NCBI GenBank assembly: GCA_963744305.1
Contig: CAVUTF010000007.1
Location: 186,001 to 250,000, forward strand
DNA: 64,000 nt
Source of the DNA: FEN-1219 sp963744305
GTDB taxonomy: Bacteria; Pseudomonadota; Gammaproteobacteria; Steroidobacterales; Rariloculaceae
Direction of reading: 5' to 3'
The notes beneath the pieces are model-generated. The model saw nothing but the letters and a program-made list of their open reading frames with translations, did no database searches and was not told the DNA's origin. Each line of letters opens with the position of its first letter. Positions within the stretch are counted from its first letter, which is position 1. Positions 28,513 through 38,057 of the stretch are shown in pieces. Made by a program: the position numbers and the translations under genes.

Positions 28513-28592
28513 CGAATATCGCGCAGTTCACCGTCGGCGGCAAGCGACTCCGTAGCGGTTGTAGCGCGAGGGCGAAATGCGCGGGTGCCGGA

Positions 28593-29651
28593 TTATGTAA
28601 CGCCGCGATCTTCCTCGTAGAGCGCCTTATCGAGGAACCGGTAGATTTCGCGGCGAGCGTAGTTCAAGCCGAGCGGCGTCAGCGAGTAGAACGCACGTCG
28701 GTGCCGGGAGAGCAGCGTAATTCGTTCGGGGTGCCCCGCGACCTCCCACAGCGCCGCGCGCGAAGACTCCGGCATGCAGTCGTCGAACATCGCGTCGAGC
28801 ATCAAGATTCGGTCCGGATTGTAGCTTCCGGCAAAGCGGACCGGATCGGCGGGTCCGAACAGCCCTTGAAAGAACTCACGATACTCGGTGAGAGACCAGC
28901 CGAACTCTTTGAGCGCGTGCGCTCGCACCTCGCCGGCTCGATCGCCGCAAGTCGCGAATACGTCGGCAAAGTTCGCGGCGCCCATCATGAACACGGCGGC
29001 GGTGATGCGCGCGTCGTTGCCGACCAGCGTTGCCGTGACCAGCGCGCTCATGCTGAAACCGACGAACGCGATCCGTGACGCATCGATCTCTTCCTGCGTC
29101 ACGGCCCAATCGACCAGTCTTCGCATGTCGATCACTGCCGATCGATAGCGTTCGACGCTATTCCGGGACATCGCAGCGAAGTCTTCCTCCGTGGGCGCCG
29201 CCGCGAGATCGTCCCACGGAAACAGCGGCGCGGTTCCGTAGATCCAGATCACGTGCGCTTCCCCTCGCGAGTGGCGCGCATAGCCGTGCGAGATTTTGCT
29301 CGGCGGGTAACTGCTCGTCCCCCAGATCGGCATCACGACCACGAGCGGTTTTGGGCCCGGCGAACGGCTGCGAAAGTATTGTCCTTCGACGAGATTCTGG
29401 GGATGGCCGTTGCTGCCGCTGGACTCGAACGAGAATCGCAGGATGTCATGGTTTCGAGTTTCCTCGATCGGCGAGGAGAGCGAGACTGGGCTGCGCGGTG
29501 TGTACGTGAACACCTCGGCCGCAGAGACGGGCGGGGCGTACTCGAAGCCGGCCGGCGGCGGGCGGTCATAGTGCAGATGCATGATGCAGCCGGACAGGCA
29601 GAGGAGCGACGGCACGAGCGCCGACAGCTTGAGCATACCGCTACGTTTCAA
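28593..29651 (-). CDS. Lipoprotein with alpha/beta hydrolase domain
   Basis: A 352-residue protein. The N-terminus (MKRSGMLKLSALVPSLLCLSGC) is a lipoprotein signal peptide with lipobox LSGC, so it is membrane-anchored in the periplasm. The fold contains the nucleophile elbow GFSMSA with a candidate catalytic serine. A candidate acid is the aspartate in MFDDCMPE, and a candidate histidine is in LLSRHRRAFY. The substrate is unknown. It follows the MacB-like permease gene by 23 bases on the same strand and is probably co-transcribed with it. Confidence 0.75.
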   Translation of the reverse strand: MKRSGMLKLSALVPSLLCLSGCIMHLHYDRPPPAGFEYAPPVSAAEVFTYTPRSPVSLSSPIEETRNHDILRFSFESSGSNGHPQNLVEGQYFRSRSPGPKPLVVVMPIWGTSSYPPSKISHGYARHSRGEAHVIWIYGTAPLFPWDDLAAAPTEEDFAAMSRNSVERYRSAVIDMRRLVDWAVTQEEIDASRIAFVGFSMSALVTATLVGNDARITAAVFMMGAANFADVFATCGDRAGEVRAHALKEFGWSLTEYREFFQGLFGPADPVRFAGSYNPDRILMLDAMFDDCMPESSRAALWEVAGHPERITLLSRHRRAFYSLTPLGLNYARREIYRFLDKALYEEDRGVT

Positions 29652-29674
29652 CGTGGCTTCGCAAGAGTCTGCGA

Positions 29675-30886
29675 TTACTCGTAACGCAAGGCTTCAATCG
29701 GGTCGAGGCGAGCAGCGCGCCGTGCCGGCCAGATGCCGAAGAACAGTCCGACCCCCACGCTGAACGCGAACGCGAGGCCTACCGACTCGGGCGAGACGAA
29801 CATTTCCCAGCCGGCAAGCCGCGAGAGGGTAGATGCCGCCGTTCCGCCGAGCAGAATCCCGAGCACGCCGCCGAGCAGGCAGAGCGTGACCGACTCGACG
29901 AGAAATTGCAGCAGCACGGTAAAGCGCGTCGCACCGAGCGCCATGCGGATGCCGATCTCGCGAGTGCGTTCCGTCACGCTGACGAGCATGATGTTCATGA
30001 TACCGATCCCTCCGACGAGGAGGCTCACACCGGCGATGCTTGCGAGCAGTATCGTGAAGGTCTGCTGGGCTTCCTGCTGCGTGTCGAGAAACTCGCGGCG
30101 ATCCACGATTGCGAAATCGTTCGGCCGGCCCGGGAGCAGCTTGTGCTCGCGGCGCAGCACGCGCTCGATGTCGACCATCGCGCGCTCGAGCGACGCGCCG
30201 TCGGTAACGCGCACGCTGATGTTGTCGAGCTGCTCGCGGCCCATGACGCGTTGCTCCGCCGTGCGCAGCGGCAAGAACACGGAGAAATCCGGGTTATTGT
30301 TGCCGAAACCGCCGCCGATGCTTTCGAGAATCCCGATGACCTCGAACGGTTGGCCGTTCACCGAGACAGTTCTGCCGAGAAGCGCGGCGGGCTCGACCTC
30401 CAGCCGCTCCGGTATGTCCGATCCGACGACGATCACGCGGCGTTTTTGCTCGTCCTCGGCCGCAGTGAAGAAACGCCCCATCGCGAGCTTGTAGTTGAAG
30501 ATCGTGTTGTACTGCGCGCTCGTGCCCGTGAGCCGCGCGTTCGTGTTGATATTGTTGAGCTTGAGCTGGCCGCGATTCTGGATTTCCGGAACGACGGCAT
30601 CGAGGTAGCGGGCGTCCGCGAGCAATGCATCGGCGTCCTGGATCTTCAGCGTCATCTGATCACGCGACACGCCGCCGGCGAAGAAACTCGAAGCGTTGAT
30701 CGTCAAAATGTTCGCTCCGAGCGCGGCGATCTGCTCGTCGATGCGTTTTTGTGCGCCCGCGCCGGCCGCGAGCATCGTGATGACGGCGCCGACGCCGATG
30801 ATGATCCCGAGCATCGTCAACGTCGCCCGAAAGAGGTTCGCGCGAATCGATTGAAGCGCAACGATGACGATCTCACCGAACAGCAT
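29675..30886 (-). CDS. MacB/FtsX-type ABC transporter permease
   Basis: A 403-residue permease with the MacB layout. The first membrane helix (TLTMLGIIIGVGAVITMLA) comes right after the N-terminus, then a periplasmic MacB_PCD domain (about 50-240), then three C-terminal helices of the FtsX domain, including VGGIGIMNIMLVSVTERTREIGIRMALGA. The ending WPARRAARLDPIEALRYE is diagnostic. MacB-type systems export or mechanically transmit across the membrane with a separate ATPase and adaptor. Neither gene is adjacent, so partners must be elsewhere. The next gene is a lipoprotein hydrolase. Confidence 0.88.
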   Translation of the reverse strand: MLFGEIVIVALQSIRANLFRATLTMLGIIIGVGAVITMLAAGAGAQKRIDEQIAALGANILTINASSFFAGGVSRDQMTLKIQDADALLADARYLDAVVPEIQNRGQLKLNNINTNARLTGTSAQYNTIFNYKLAMGRFFTAAEDEQKRRVIVVGSDIPERLEVEPAALLGRTVSVNGQPFEVIGILESIGGGFGNNNPDFSVFLPLRTAEQRVMGREQLDNISVRVTDGASLERAMVDIERVLRREHKLLPGRPNDFAIVDRREFLDTQQEAQQTFTILLASIAGVSLLVGGIGIMNIMLVSVTERTREIGIRMALGATRFTVLLQFLVESVTLCLLGGVLGILLGGTAASTLSRLAGWEMFVSPESVGLAFAFSVGVGLFFGIWPARRAARLDPIEALRYE

Positions 30887-31032
30887 GCTGCGTTTTCGAG
30901 AAAGCCCTTTAGGTGCCGGCTAAGCTAGCAGCTGTCGAATCGGCGTCAAGCCCCCAACGCCCCAATATTTCTACAGATCTGGCCCACCTGCCACGCTCGA
31001 CACCTTCGAAGCCCGAGAGTTAGCATCCTGGT

Positions 31033-32073
31033 GTGCGCATCGGGCTTTTCACGTGGCCGCTCAACCGATTACGCGCCTTCGCCGCGGGGCGTTGCTCGTT
31101 ACGCAACGCGCTCGCGCTGCCGGCGGGTCTCATGCTCGGTTTCCTGCCGCTGCCGTCGGGACCTGCGAGCTCGGGCGTGTTGCCGTTGCCATACGCACCG
31201 CGTTTCGCGCATCAGGCTTACGGCTATGCGCTCGTGCAGACTGGCCTTCGTCACAACGTGCTAGCACGCGATTGGCTGACGGCTGCCGAGAACGCGCTCG
31301 CGTCGCCCGAGCCCACCGCGACACCCTATGACGTCGTGAGCGTATTCAACGATGCAGCGCCCGCTGCGCGCGGCTATCTGCTTTCGCTGCGCGACGGTCA
31401 GCGCGTGCGCATGGACGTGCAGCCGGACGCGGGCGCCCCGCGCGAGATATTCATCGATTTGTTCCGCGCCAGCGGCGCGGGGCTCGTGCATGTCGCAAGC
31501 AATGCGCCGGCGGCGAGGCCCGGCGAGATCGATCTCGACCCGCTCGAGCTCGACGTATTGGAGCCCGCCGACTATGTGCTGCGGGTGCAGCCGGCGCTCG
31601 CGCCCGGCGGCAACGAGACCGGCGGAGACGACTATCGCGTGCGGGTCCGTGTGTTGACGTCGCCGCTCCTCGCGTTCCCGGTAGCGGGTGTCGACGCGGG
31701 CGCAATCTGGAGCGGGTTCGGCGCGGAGCGTGACGGCGGTGCGCGCGCTCATCGCGGCATCGACATCTTCGCGCCGCGCGGCACGACAGCACTTGCCGCG
31801 ACGGACGCGTGGGTCACTCGCGTGGAAAAAACACGCGTCGGCGGCAACGTCGTTTGGCTGCAGCCGCTGTCCGGCAACATGCGCTTGTACTACGCGCATC
31901 TGGATGCACAGTACGTGGAGCGCGGTCAGTTCGTGCTCGCCGGCGAGCCGATCGGCGCGGTCGGCAATACCGGCAACGCGGCAACGACGCCGCCCCATCT
32001 GCACTTCGGCGTCTACGTCCGTAGGCCCGGCGTACGAGGCGGCGCGCGCGATCCCGTCGCGTTTCTTCGCTAG
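31033..32073 (+). CDS. M23-family metallopeptidase (LytM-type), exported
   Basis: A 346-residue protein. An N-terminal hydrophobic segment (ALALPAGLMLGFLPLP) probably directs export. The M23 domain covers about 225-346, with the zinc ligands in HRGIDIFAPRGT (HxxxD) and HLHFGVY (HxH). YYAHLDAQYVERGQFVLAGEPIGAVGNTGNA is the family core. The middle third (about 80-220) resembles a beta-sandwich without clear homology. It probably acts on peptidoglycan cross-links or as a non-catalytic amidase activator. GTG at 31033 is the first start in frame. Confidence 0.83.
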   Translation: MRIGLFTWPLNRLRAFAAGRCSLRNALALPAGLMLGFLPLPSGPASSGVLPLPYAPRFAHQAYGYALVQTGLRHNVLARDWLTAAENALASPEPTATPYDVVSVFNDAAPAARGYLLSLRDGQRVRMDVQPDAGAPREIFIDLFRASGAGLVHVASNAPAARPGEIDLDPLELDVLEPADYVLRVQPALAPGGNETGGDDYRVRVRVLTSPLLAFPVAGVDAGAIWSGFGAERDGGARAHRGIDIFAPRGTTALAATDAWVTRVEKTRVGGNVVWLQPLSGNMRLYYAHLDAQYVERGQFVLAGEPIGAVGNTGNAATTPPHLHFGVYVRRPGVRGGARDPVAFLR

Positions 32074-32158
32074 CGTTTTCTTAGCGCGATCCGGTTCGTT
32101 GCGGCGGCTCCCAAGCTCGTATAGATTCGGGCGAGTCGATGGCGAGTCGGCGAATGCG

Positions 32159-32374
32159 ATGACGCTACGCGCACAAGTCGAGCGATTGTTGCCGGGATGG
32201 AGGCAGTGGTATCCGAGCCTCTTCGATGCCGCGGCCGACCTCGGCTTGATCCGGGCGCGCGTCTGTCCGCCGGGGAGCCTGCTCTTGAGTCGTCGCCACG
32301 CCGATGTGCGGCGCGAAGCCGAAGAAATGCATCGGGAGCGCTGGGGCGGCGGGCCGAAAGAGGACGAGGGCTAG
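32159..32374 (+). CDS. Small hypothetical protein
   Basis: A 71-codon frame (MTLRAQVERLLPGWRQWYPSLFDAAADLGLI and a charged C-terminus) fills the gap between the M23 gene and the convergent esterase. Its stop overlaps the esterase stop by four bases. No family is recognised and no strong ribosome binding site precedes the ATG. It is kept because residue composition looks protein-like and the gap is otherwise empty. A non-coding tail is possible. Confidence 0.4.
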   Translation: MTLRAQVERLLPGWRQWYPSLFDAAADLGLIRARVCPPGSLLLSRRHADVRREAEEMHRERWGGGPKEDEG

Positions 32375-33261
32375 TGCGACGACGGCCGCGCTGACGACGC
32401 AGTGAGATGTCGCTGCAAGAATTGCGCGACGTGCTCCAAGCGCGCGGCGTCGAAGAACGCATCTCCTCCATGGGCCGCGCCGTGCACGACGACGAACTCG
32501 GCGCTGAGTCCGTGCGCCTCGTAGGCGCCCTGAAGCTCATGCGACTGGTTGATCGGCATCTGCGGATCCTGGTCTCCGTGCAGCAGCAGCAGCGGCGGAT
32601 CGGCCGCATCGACCTGAAACACTGGGCTTGCGAGCCGCGCCGCGTCATTCAGCTCATCGGGCAAGCCGCCGAGCAGCCTTTTTAGCGCCGGCTCCCGGAC
32701 GCCGAGCCCAAAGGGCGTTGATTGCTTGAGGATCGTCGTGAGATTCGTCGCGGGGAAGTACGACACGATGACCTGGACGGCCGACGACTCCTGGAGGTGG
32801 TCGCCGAGCTTGCCCTCCAGCGACTCGTGGCCGTTTGTCGTCCCGATCAACGCGGCCAGATGGGCTCCCGAGGATGCGCCGAGGATGCCGATCCGCGTAG
32901 CGTCGTAGCCGTGACGGTCGGCCGAGGCGCGCAAGTAGCGAATCGCGGCCTTGATCTCGTGCGCTTGCCCCGGAAACGGGGCGATCGACGCGGGGCGAAA
33001 GTCGAGGCTCGCAATCGCGAATCCTTTCTCCACCAAGCTCGACAACGGCATTTGCGCCTTCGAGCCGTTCTCCCACGCTCCGCCATGGACCCAGACTAGG
33101 AGCGGAGGCGCGACGCTCTGTGCGCTCGGCATATACAGATCCAGCAGCAGCGGCTTGCCGTCGACGCTTGCGTACTCGATATCGTTGGTTCGCAACGGTT
33201 CGGCGTGGGAGGCGGCGCTTAGTAGCAACGATAAGAGCAAACTGATGCGGCGTGTCGGCAT
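32371..33261 (-). CDS. Exported alpha/beta hydrolase (BD-FAE/esterase-like)
   Basis: A 296-residue enzyme with a signal peptide (LLLSLLLSAASHA). The HGGAW oxyanion-hole motif, the nucleophile elbow GASSGAH, an aspartate in HGDQDPQMPI and a histidine in HGAAHGGDAFF complete the triad of hormone-sensitive-lipase or BD-FAE-like esterases. The substrate is unknown; ester hydrolysis in the periplasm is expected. It converges with the small hypothetical gene. The 288 bases before its start hold a hairpin and DnaA-box-like sites. Confidence 0.82.
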   Translation of the reverse strand: MPTRRISLLLSLLLSAASHAEPLRTNDIEYASVDGKPLLLDLYMPSAQSVAPPLLVWVHGGAWENGSKAQMPLSSLVEKGFAIASLDFRPASIAPFPGQAHEIKAAIRYLRASADRHGYDATRIGILGASSGAHLAALIGTTNGHESLEGKLGDHLQESSAVQVIVSYFPATNLTTILKQSTPFGLGVREPALKRLLGGLPDELNDAARLASPVFQVDAADPPLLLLHGDQDPQMPINQSHELQGAYEAHGLSAEFVVVHGAAHGGDAFFDAARLEHVAQFLQRHLTASSARPSSH

Positions 33262-33460
33262 TGTTGTTCTCGCAGCAACGGGCGAACCGTAACTATACGC
33301 GAGCCGGGTTTCTACAGGCCATCTTGCGACGCTACGCCGCAGGTCGTCCGCGGCGGTAGGTTGCCTCGTAATTCTCAGGCGCCGAGGCCGCAGGCCGCCG
33401 TAGCCTATTGAAAAGATTTGCTGTTGAAGGATTTTGACGCTTTTTTGACCAACCTGATGT

Positions 33461-33483
33461 CGGTCGAGCGGGACGCTCGACCG
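33461..33483. terminator. Hairpin between the barrel-protein gene and the esterase gene
   Basis: CGGTCGAGCG (33461-33470) and CGCTCGACCG (33474-33483) form a perfect 10-base-pair stem with a 3-base loop downstream of the barrel-protein stop on the minus strand. No T tract follows on that strand, so factor-independent termination is uncertain. Confidence 0.45.
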
Positions 33484-33501
33484 CGCGGGACTGTCAAGCT
33501 G

Positions 33502-33535
33502 TTTTCCACAACGTTATCCACAGATTCTGTGGACA
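33502..33535. promoter_or_regulatory. DnaA-box-like palindrome
   Basis: TTTTCCACA (33502-33510) is followed by the exact DnaA box TTATCCACA (33514-33522) and its near-inverted partner CTGTGGACA (33527-33535). The centre forms a palindrome with one mismatch. An AT-rich tract lies at about 33410-33450. Whether DnaA binds here is unknown; no replication gene is adjacent. Confidence 0.4.
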
Positions 33536-33549
33536 GGATGCGACCGGTG

Positions 33550-34839
33550 TCAGTGCGGTCGCGGCTGACCGAGCTTTAGACTCACTTGCAGCCGCAGCTG
33601 GCGCTCCTCGGCGCTTGGGTCGGCGCCATAGAACTCCGACCACTGATCCCGTCGCGACGTGATCGTGAGCCACTCCACGCCGCCGGAGAGCCGCGCGGAG
33701 CGCTCGTAGCGGTACGCGATGGTCCACGCATGGCCGGAATCGGTAGGGTCCGGATCGGACGCTTCGCGCGCCATCTCAAAGTCGTCGTAGCGCATCGATA
33801 CGCGATGAGCCCCTCCGAACCGACGCGTCAGCATCAAGAACCTCGCTTCGAAACCGTCCTTGACGACCTCGGCAAACGGCGAGAGCGTGCCGTTCGCGCG
33901 CGCCCCGGATATCCAGGCCGTGTCGCCTTCGAGCCATTGCGCGATCAGGCCGAGCTCGGCCGGCAGGCTGATCTGTGCGGCGAGTTGCGTGAACGCCGTG
34001 TCCCAGCCCCATTGCCCGTCGCGGAACGCTGCGGGGTCGGCGCGGTTGTCGTAGTGCGCGAGCTGCACGAGGCCGCGGCGCGCGTAGCGCCACTCGACAC
34101 CCCCGTAGGCGCCGGGTCGATCATCGATCTCCTCGAACGGCTCGACCGACTGCGGCACCGATCCCACCATCGTCCCGTTGCGCCAAATCGGCATTGGCGG
34201 CATCGGCAGCTGGTCGTTGAGGCGGCTCTGCCGGTCGTGCAACGACCAGCCGCGCCAGAAGAGCAGCGTCCCGGCGGGATCGTTGCCGTAGAAGCCCGAG
34301 GCGAATGCGACGAGCTCGTGCGGCGAGCCCGCGTAGCCCAAATGGCGACGCATCGACCACTCGACGCCAATCGGCCGGATCTCCTCGCCGAGCCATGTGT
34401 TGATGGCCGAATACGAGTAGGTGAAGGGGCTGTTCCAGCCCCGGTCGCCATTCTCGAGGGACAGCGGCGGGTAGAACGCGCCGAGCTTGACCTGATGTTG
34501 GTTACGCGACGTCGGCTGCCAGTCGATGTAGGCCTCGGTCAGATCGAGTCCTGCCGACGCGTCGTCGACGTAGTCCGCGACGATCCGCGTCCACAGCCGC
34601 GGCGAGATTCGTCCGCGATAGTCGACGAACAGCCGCGCGGCGTTCAGTCCGTCGTCGTCGGAGGAGTGCCGCAACTTGCTCAAGCCGCCTGCCGGCCACG
34701 AGTCGAAGCTCGAGTCGGCCGACGAGACCGTCGTGTCGAGCTCGAGGCTCCACTGATGGCGATCGCTCTGCGGTTGCGCGTGCGCGCTGCCGCACAATGC
34801 CGCGAGGCAAGATGCCGTAGAGATCAGTACCTTTCCCAC
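33550..34839 (-). CDS. Outer-membrane beta-barrel-like protein of unknown function
   Basis: A 429-residue protein with a signal peptide (ISTASCLAALCGSAHAQ). The rest shows alternating hydrophobic strands with many aromatics (RLFVDYRGRISPRLWTRIVADYVDD, GVEWRYARRGLVQLAHYDN, HRVSMRYDDFEM, WTIAYRYERSARLSGGVEWLTI), which suggests a porin-like barrel. The last residues (QLRLQVSLKLGQPRPH) contain a strand but not the usual terminal phenylalanine. Its start overlaps the end of the cupredoxin-like gene by 16 bases, so the two are coupled. The pair is divergent from a c-di-GMP phosphodiesterase gene. Confidence 0.65.
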   Translation of the reverse strand: MGKVLISTASCLAALCGSAHAQPQSDRHQWSLELDTTVSSADSSFDSWPAGGLSKLRHSSDDDGLNAARLFVDYRGRISPRLWTRIVADYVDDASAGLDLTEAYIDWQPTSRNQHQVKLGAFYPPLSLENGDRGWNSPFTYSYSAINTWLGEEIRPIGVEWSMRRHLGYAGSPHELVAFASGFYGNDPAGTLLFWRGWSLHDRQSRLNDQLPMPPMPIWRNGTMVGSVPQSVEPFEEIDDRPGAYGGVEWRYARRGLVQLAHYDNRADPAAFRDGQWGWDTAFTQLAAQISLPAELGLIAQWLEGDTAWISGARANGTLSPFAEVVKDGFEARFLMLTRRFGGAHRVSMRYDDFEMAREASDPDPTDSGHAWTIAYRYERSARLSGGVEWLTITSRRDQWSEFYGADPSAEERQLRLQVSLKLGQPRPH

Positions 34840-35513
34840 GACAAGCTCGCAGCGTTGTGGTCGTGATCGGGCGCGAGCTTGCCGACGAGGCGGAAAACGA
34901 CGGAGCTCGGCGACTCGGCTTGCAGCGCCACCTCGGCAGCGGCAGGCAACGCATTCGGACGTGCGCGAGGCGTCCAGAGGTCGATCGTGTAGCCGCCTTC
35001 TGCGAGCCCCTCGAGCTCGACGGTTCCTTGCTCGTCCGTCAACGCGAAATATGGCGTGTCGACCACGACGATGTAACCGAGCATGCCGTCGTGAATGTTG
35101 CAGCCGAGGACCACGACACCCGGCTTGTCGAACTGCACGGGCGGATAGACGTTGCCCTTGTACAAGCCGAGCTCGAACGTCTTCGCTTCCGAGAACGAGT
35201 ACACCTGATGGCTCACCGCGTCGTTGTTCGGAAAGAGCACCGACGTGCCCCTCTGCACGACCAACAGATGGGGGACGAATGCGTTCTTCGCTTGATCCAT
35301 GACGGCGGTGGGCAACGGCGCTCCTGGGTCGGCGATTGCAACGGGTTCTTGCTGCGGAACGGCATATACCGCGACGCGCGGCACGGGCGAGCCGCTAGCA
35401 TCGAGCACGTGCACCGTCAACGTGCCCGCAACGCAGCCGTGCGCGGCGGCGAACGCTACCGCGCCGACCACGATTTGCAGCAGAGGGGCCGAGAGAGTGC
35501 TGCTCGGCGTCAT
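34824..35513 (-). CDS. Cupredoxin-like exported protein (methylamine utilisation protein-like)
   Basis: A protein of about 229 residues. A hydrophobic N-terminus (LLQIVVGAVAFAAAHGCVAG) suggests export. A first beta domain (TVHVLDASGSPVPRVAVYA) is followed by a cupredoxin-like core with a potential type 1 copper site: a histidine in NNDAVSHQVYSFS, then CNIHDGMLGYIVVVDTPYF with cysteine, histidine and methionine. Homologues are loosely annotated as methylamine utilisation proteins. ATG at 35513 follows a GGGGG run and is preferred to one at 35537. It may bind copper in the periplasm; the partner could be the barrel protein. Confidence 0.7.
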   Translation of the reverse strand: MTPSSTLSAPLLQIVVGAVAFAAAHGCVAGTLTVHVLDASGSPVPRVAVYAVPQQEPVAIADPGAPLPTAVMDQAKNAFVPHLLVVQRGTSVLFPNNDAVSHQVYSFSEAKTFELGLYKGNVYPPVQFDKPGVVVLGCNIHDGMLGYIVVVDTPYFALTDEQGTVELEGLAEGGYTIDLWTPRARPNALPAAAEVALQAESPSSVVFRLVGKLAPDHDHNAASLSWERY

Positions 35514-35662
35514 CAAACCCCCGATAAGCCGAAGCAAAGCAAGATGTTAGAGGCGCTAAACGAGCGCCAACCGTGATGGAGCGCACACTCCGCTGGCGTC
35601 AAGCTCCGTACCATCGGTCCCAGTCGCAAAGTTGCGGTGCGGGTCACGGATTCAGCCGCTCC

Positions 35663-38057
35663 ATGAAGCAGTTCGGTTTCCGGCAGAAGGTGTTGGTTCT
35701 CGCCGTCGCACTCGTGATGGCGAGCCAGCTCGTCACTCTGTTTCCGGTGCTGAACGCAATCCGGCGCGATGTCGACGCGCAGGCGCAAGCCACGGTGGGT
35801 CTGGCTGGCGTGCTGTTCGACGAATACATGCGCAACCGCGCGGACCAGCTCTTGACCACCGTCAATGTGCTCGTCGCCGACTACCCGTTCAAGCAGGCGG
35901 TTGCGGGCGGCGACCAAGCGACGATCCGCTCCGCGTTGATCAATCACGCGGGCCGTGTGGGTGCGACGGTCGCGACGCTCCTCGACCTCGACGGTGCCGT
36001 CATCGTGAGCTCCAGCGAGGAATCGGGCGCGTACGGCGCGGGCTTCACGCCGCTGCCACCAGGGGAGTCGTTGGAGAGCGTAAGTCACCGCGTCGTCTAT
36101 CTCGGCGGCGTTCCGTATCAGACCGTGACCGTGCCGCTGCGCGCCCCGGTCACGGTGGCCTGGGTGATGCTCGGCTTTCCGATCGACGAAGCGTTCGCCG
36201 CGCGTCTGCAGAGCCTGACCGGTCTCGCGGTTTCGTTCGTGCGCTACACCGGCAACGCGGGTCAGACCATCGTCTCGACGCTGCCGCGCGAGGAGCAAGT
36301 GGGTGCGCTCGTCGGTTTGGACCCGGGGCGTTCCGAACCGCAGCGCACGGGTGCGGGAGCCGACTACAAAGGATTCCTAGCGCTCTCTAGGCCCTTCTTG
36401 AGCGGCAGCACCGACCTCTACGTGGCATTGCAGCTGTCGATGGAGGAGGCGACGGCATCCTACCGCAGCATCCGCAACATCCTGCTCGCGATCACCAGCC
36501 TGTCGTTGCTGCTAGCGATCGGCGGCTCGTTCTGGCTCGCCAACAACGTCACGCAGACCCGTGCGAAATTTGGTTGCCGGAGCGCGGCGAATGCGCGAGG
36601 GCGTGTACACCGAAGCCATCGACGTGCGCTCGTCCGACGAGCTCGGCGAGCTTGCGGGCAGCTTCAACGCAATGCAGGCCGCGATCGCGGATCGCGAGCG
36701 GCACATCTTCCATCAGGCGCATCACGACAGCCTCTCGGGCCTGCCGAATCGGGAGCTCGTGATCAGCCAGCTGCGTGACGCGATCACCGCGGCTCCGATC
36801 GTGAGCGTGGTGAGCATTGCGCTCGATCGCTTCGACGGCATCGTGTCCTCGCTCGGTCACCGCGCCGGCGACGAGGTGATCAAGCTCACGGCGGGGTTGC
36901 TGCGCACTCGGCTGGATGCGGGACAAATCCTCGGTCACTTGAGCGGTCACGAGTTCTTGCTCGCGCTGCCCGGGTACGATGCTCAAGCTGCCACGCATTG
37001 GGTGGAGTATCTCGAAGATCAGCTGCGCGCCGGCGTGCGCTTGGGCATCGCAAACATGTCGTTGCAGGCGACGGCTGGGATCGCGTGCTACCCCGAGCAC
37101 AGCCGCGATGCCGCGGAGCTTTGCCGCCGCGCGTCGAGCGCGCGCAGCGACGCGCTCATGCGCCACGAGCAAGTCGCAGTGTACCGGTTAGGCCAAGAGG
37201 ACCGCTCGCTGCAGCTCATCAGGATCGTCGGCGACTTTCCGCAAGCCATCAGGAACAACGAGCTGCGGCTGAGCTTTCAGCCGAAGCTCAATTGCAGCAC
37301 GGGCGACATTTACGGCGCCGAAGCGCTCGTTCGCTGGCAGCATCCGGAGCTCGGCTTGCTGATGCCGGATGCCTTCGTCGGCGCCATCGAGCAGGCGGGC
37401 GGCATCGCCCACCTTACTCGCTGGGCGCTCCGCGAGGCCGTCGCGCGCTGCAGCGCATGGCGCGATCAAGGCGTGACGCTCGCGGTCGCCGTCAACATCT
37501 CGGTCGACGATCTCGTGGACGAGTATCTGCCGTACTACCTGCTCGACATCGTCAAGCAGCATCGTATGCAACCGGACGAGCTCACGCTCGAGGTGACAGA
37601 GAGCGCGATCATGCACAACGTGCACAAGTCGCTCGCCGTCGTGTCGTGCATCCACGAGCTCGGCTTCCGGATCGCGATCGACGATTTCGGCACAGGCCAG
37701 TCGGCGCTCGCGCAGCTCAAGCGTCTTCCGGTCGACGAGATCAAGATCGACAAAGCGTTCGTCATGAGCCTCGACGACCGCAAGGACGAGGCGATCGTGC
37801 GGACCACGATCGAGCTCGCGCACCAGCTGGGCTTGAGCGTGGTCGCGGAAGGCGTGGAGACCGACGAGGTGCTCGAGAGGCTGATCGGCCTGGGCTGCGA
37901 GTATGCTCAGGGGTACGGGATCGCCAAGCCGCTGCCCGCGCCCGAGTTTCTGCCGTGGCTGGCCCAATGGCGAGCGGGGGAAGCGGCCGGGGTCGTGCCG
38001 TTCGTGCCGCGCGGCGACGGCCGCGCGAGCGGCGGAGCCGGCAAGAACAGCATATAG
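35663..38057 (+). CDS. Membrane c-di-GMP phosphodiesterase with degenerate GGDEF (SGHEF) and EAL domains (one frameshift)
   Basis: Layout: one membrane helix (residues about 8-28), a periplasmic sensor (about 30-280), a second helix (NILLAITSLSLLLAIGGSFW), HAMP, a GGDEF-fold domain and an EAL domain. The GGDEF signature reads SGHEF, so cyclase activity is probably lost. The EAL domain keeps GAEALVRW, the asparagine in NISVDD, TESAIM, DDFGTG, KIDKAFV and AEGVE, so c-di-GMP hydrolysis is likely. One extra a near 36558 breaks the frame before HAMP; removing it gives TQPVRNLVAGARRM. ATG at 35663 is chosen because the membrane segment follows directly. It is divergent from the barrel/cupredoxin pair. 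Confidence 0.88.
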
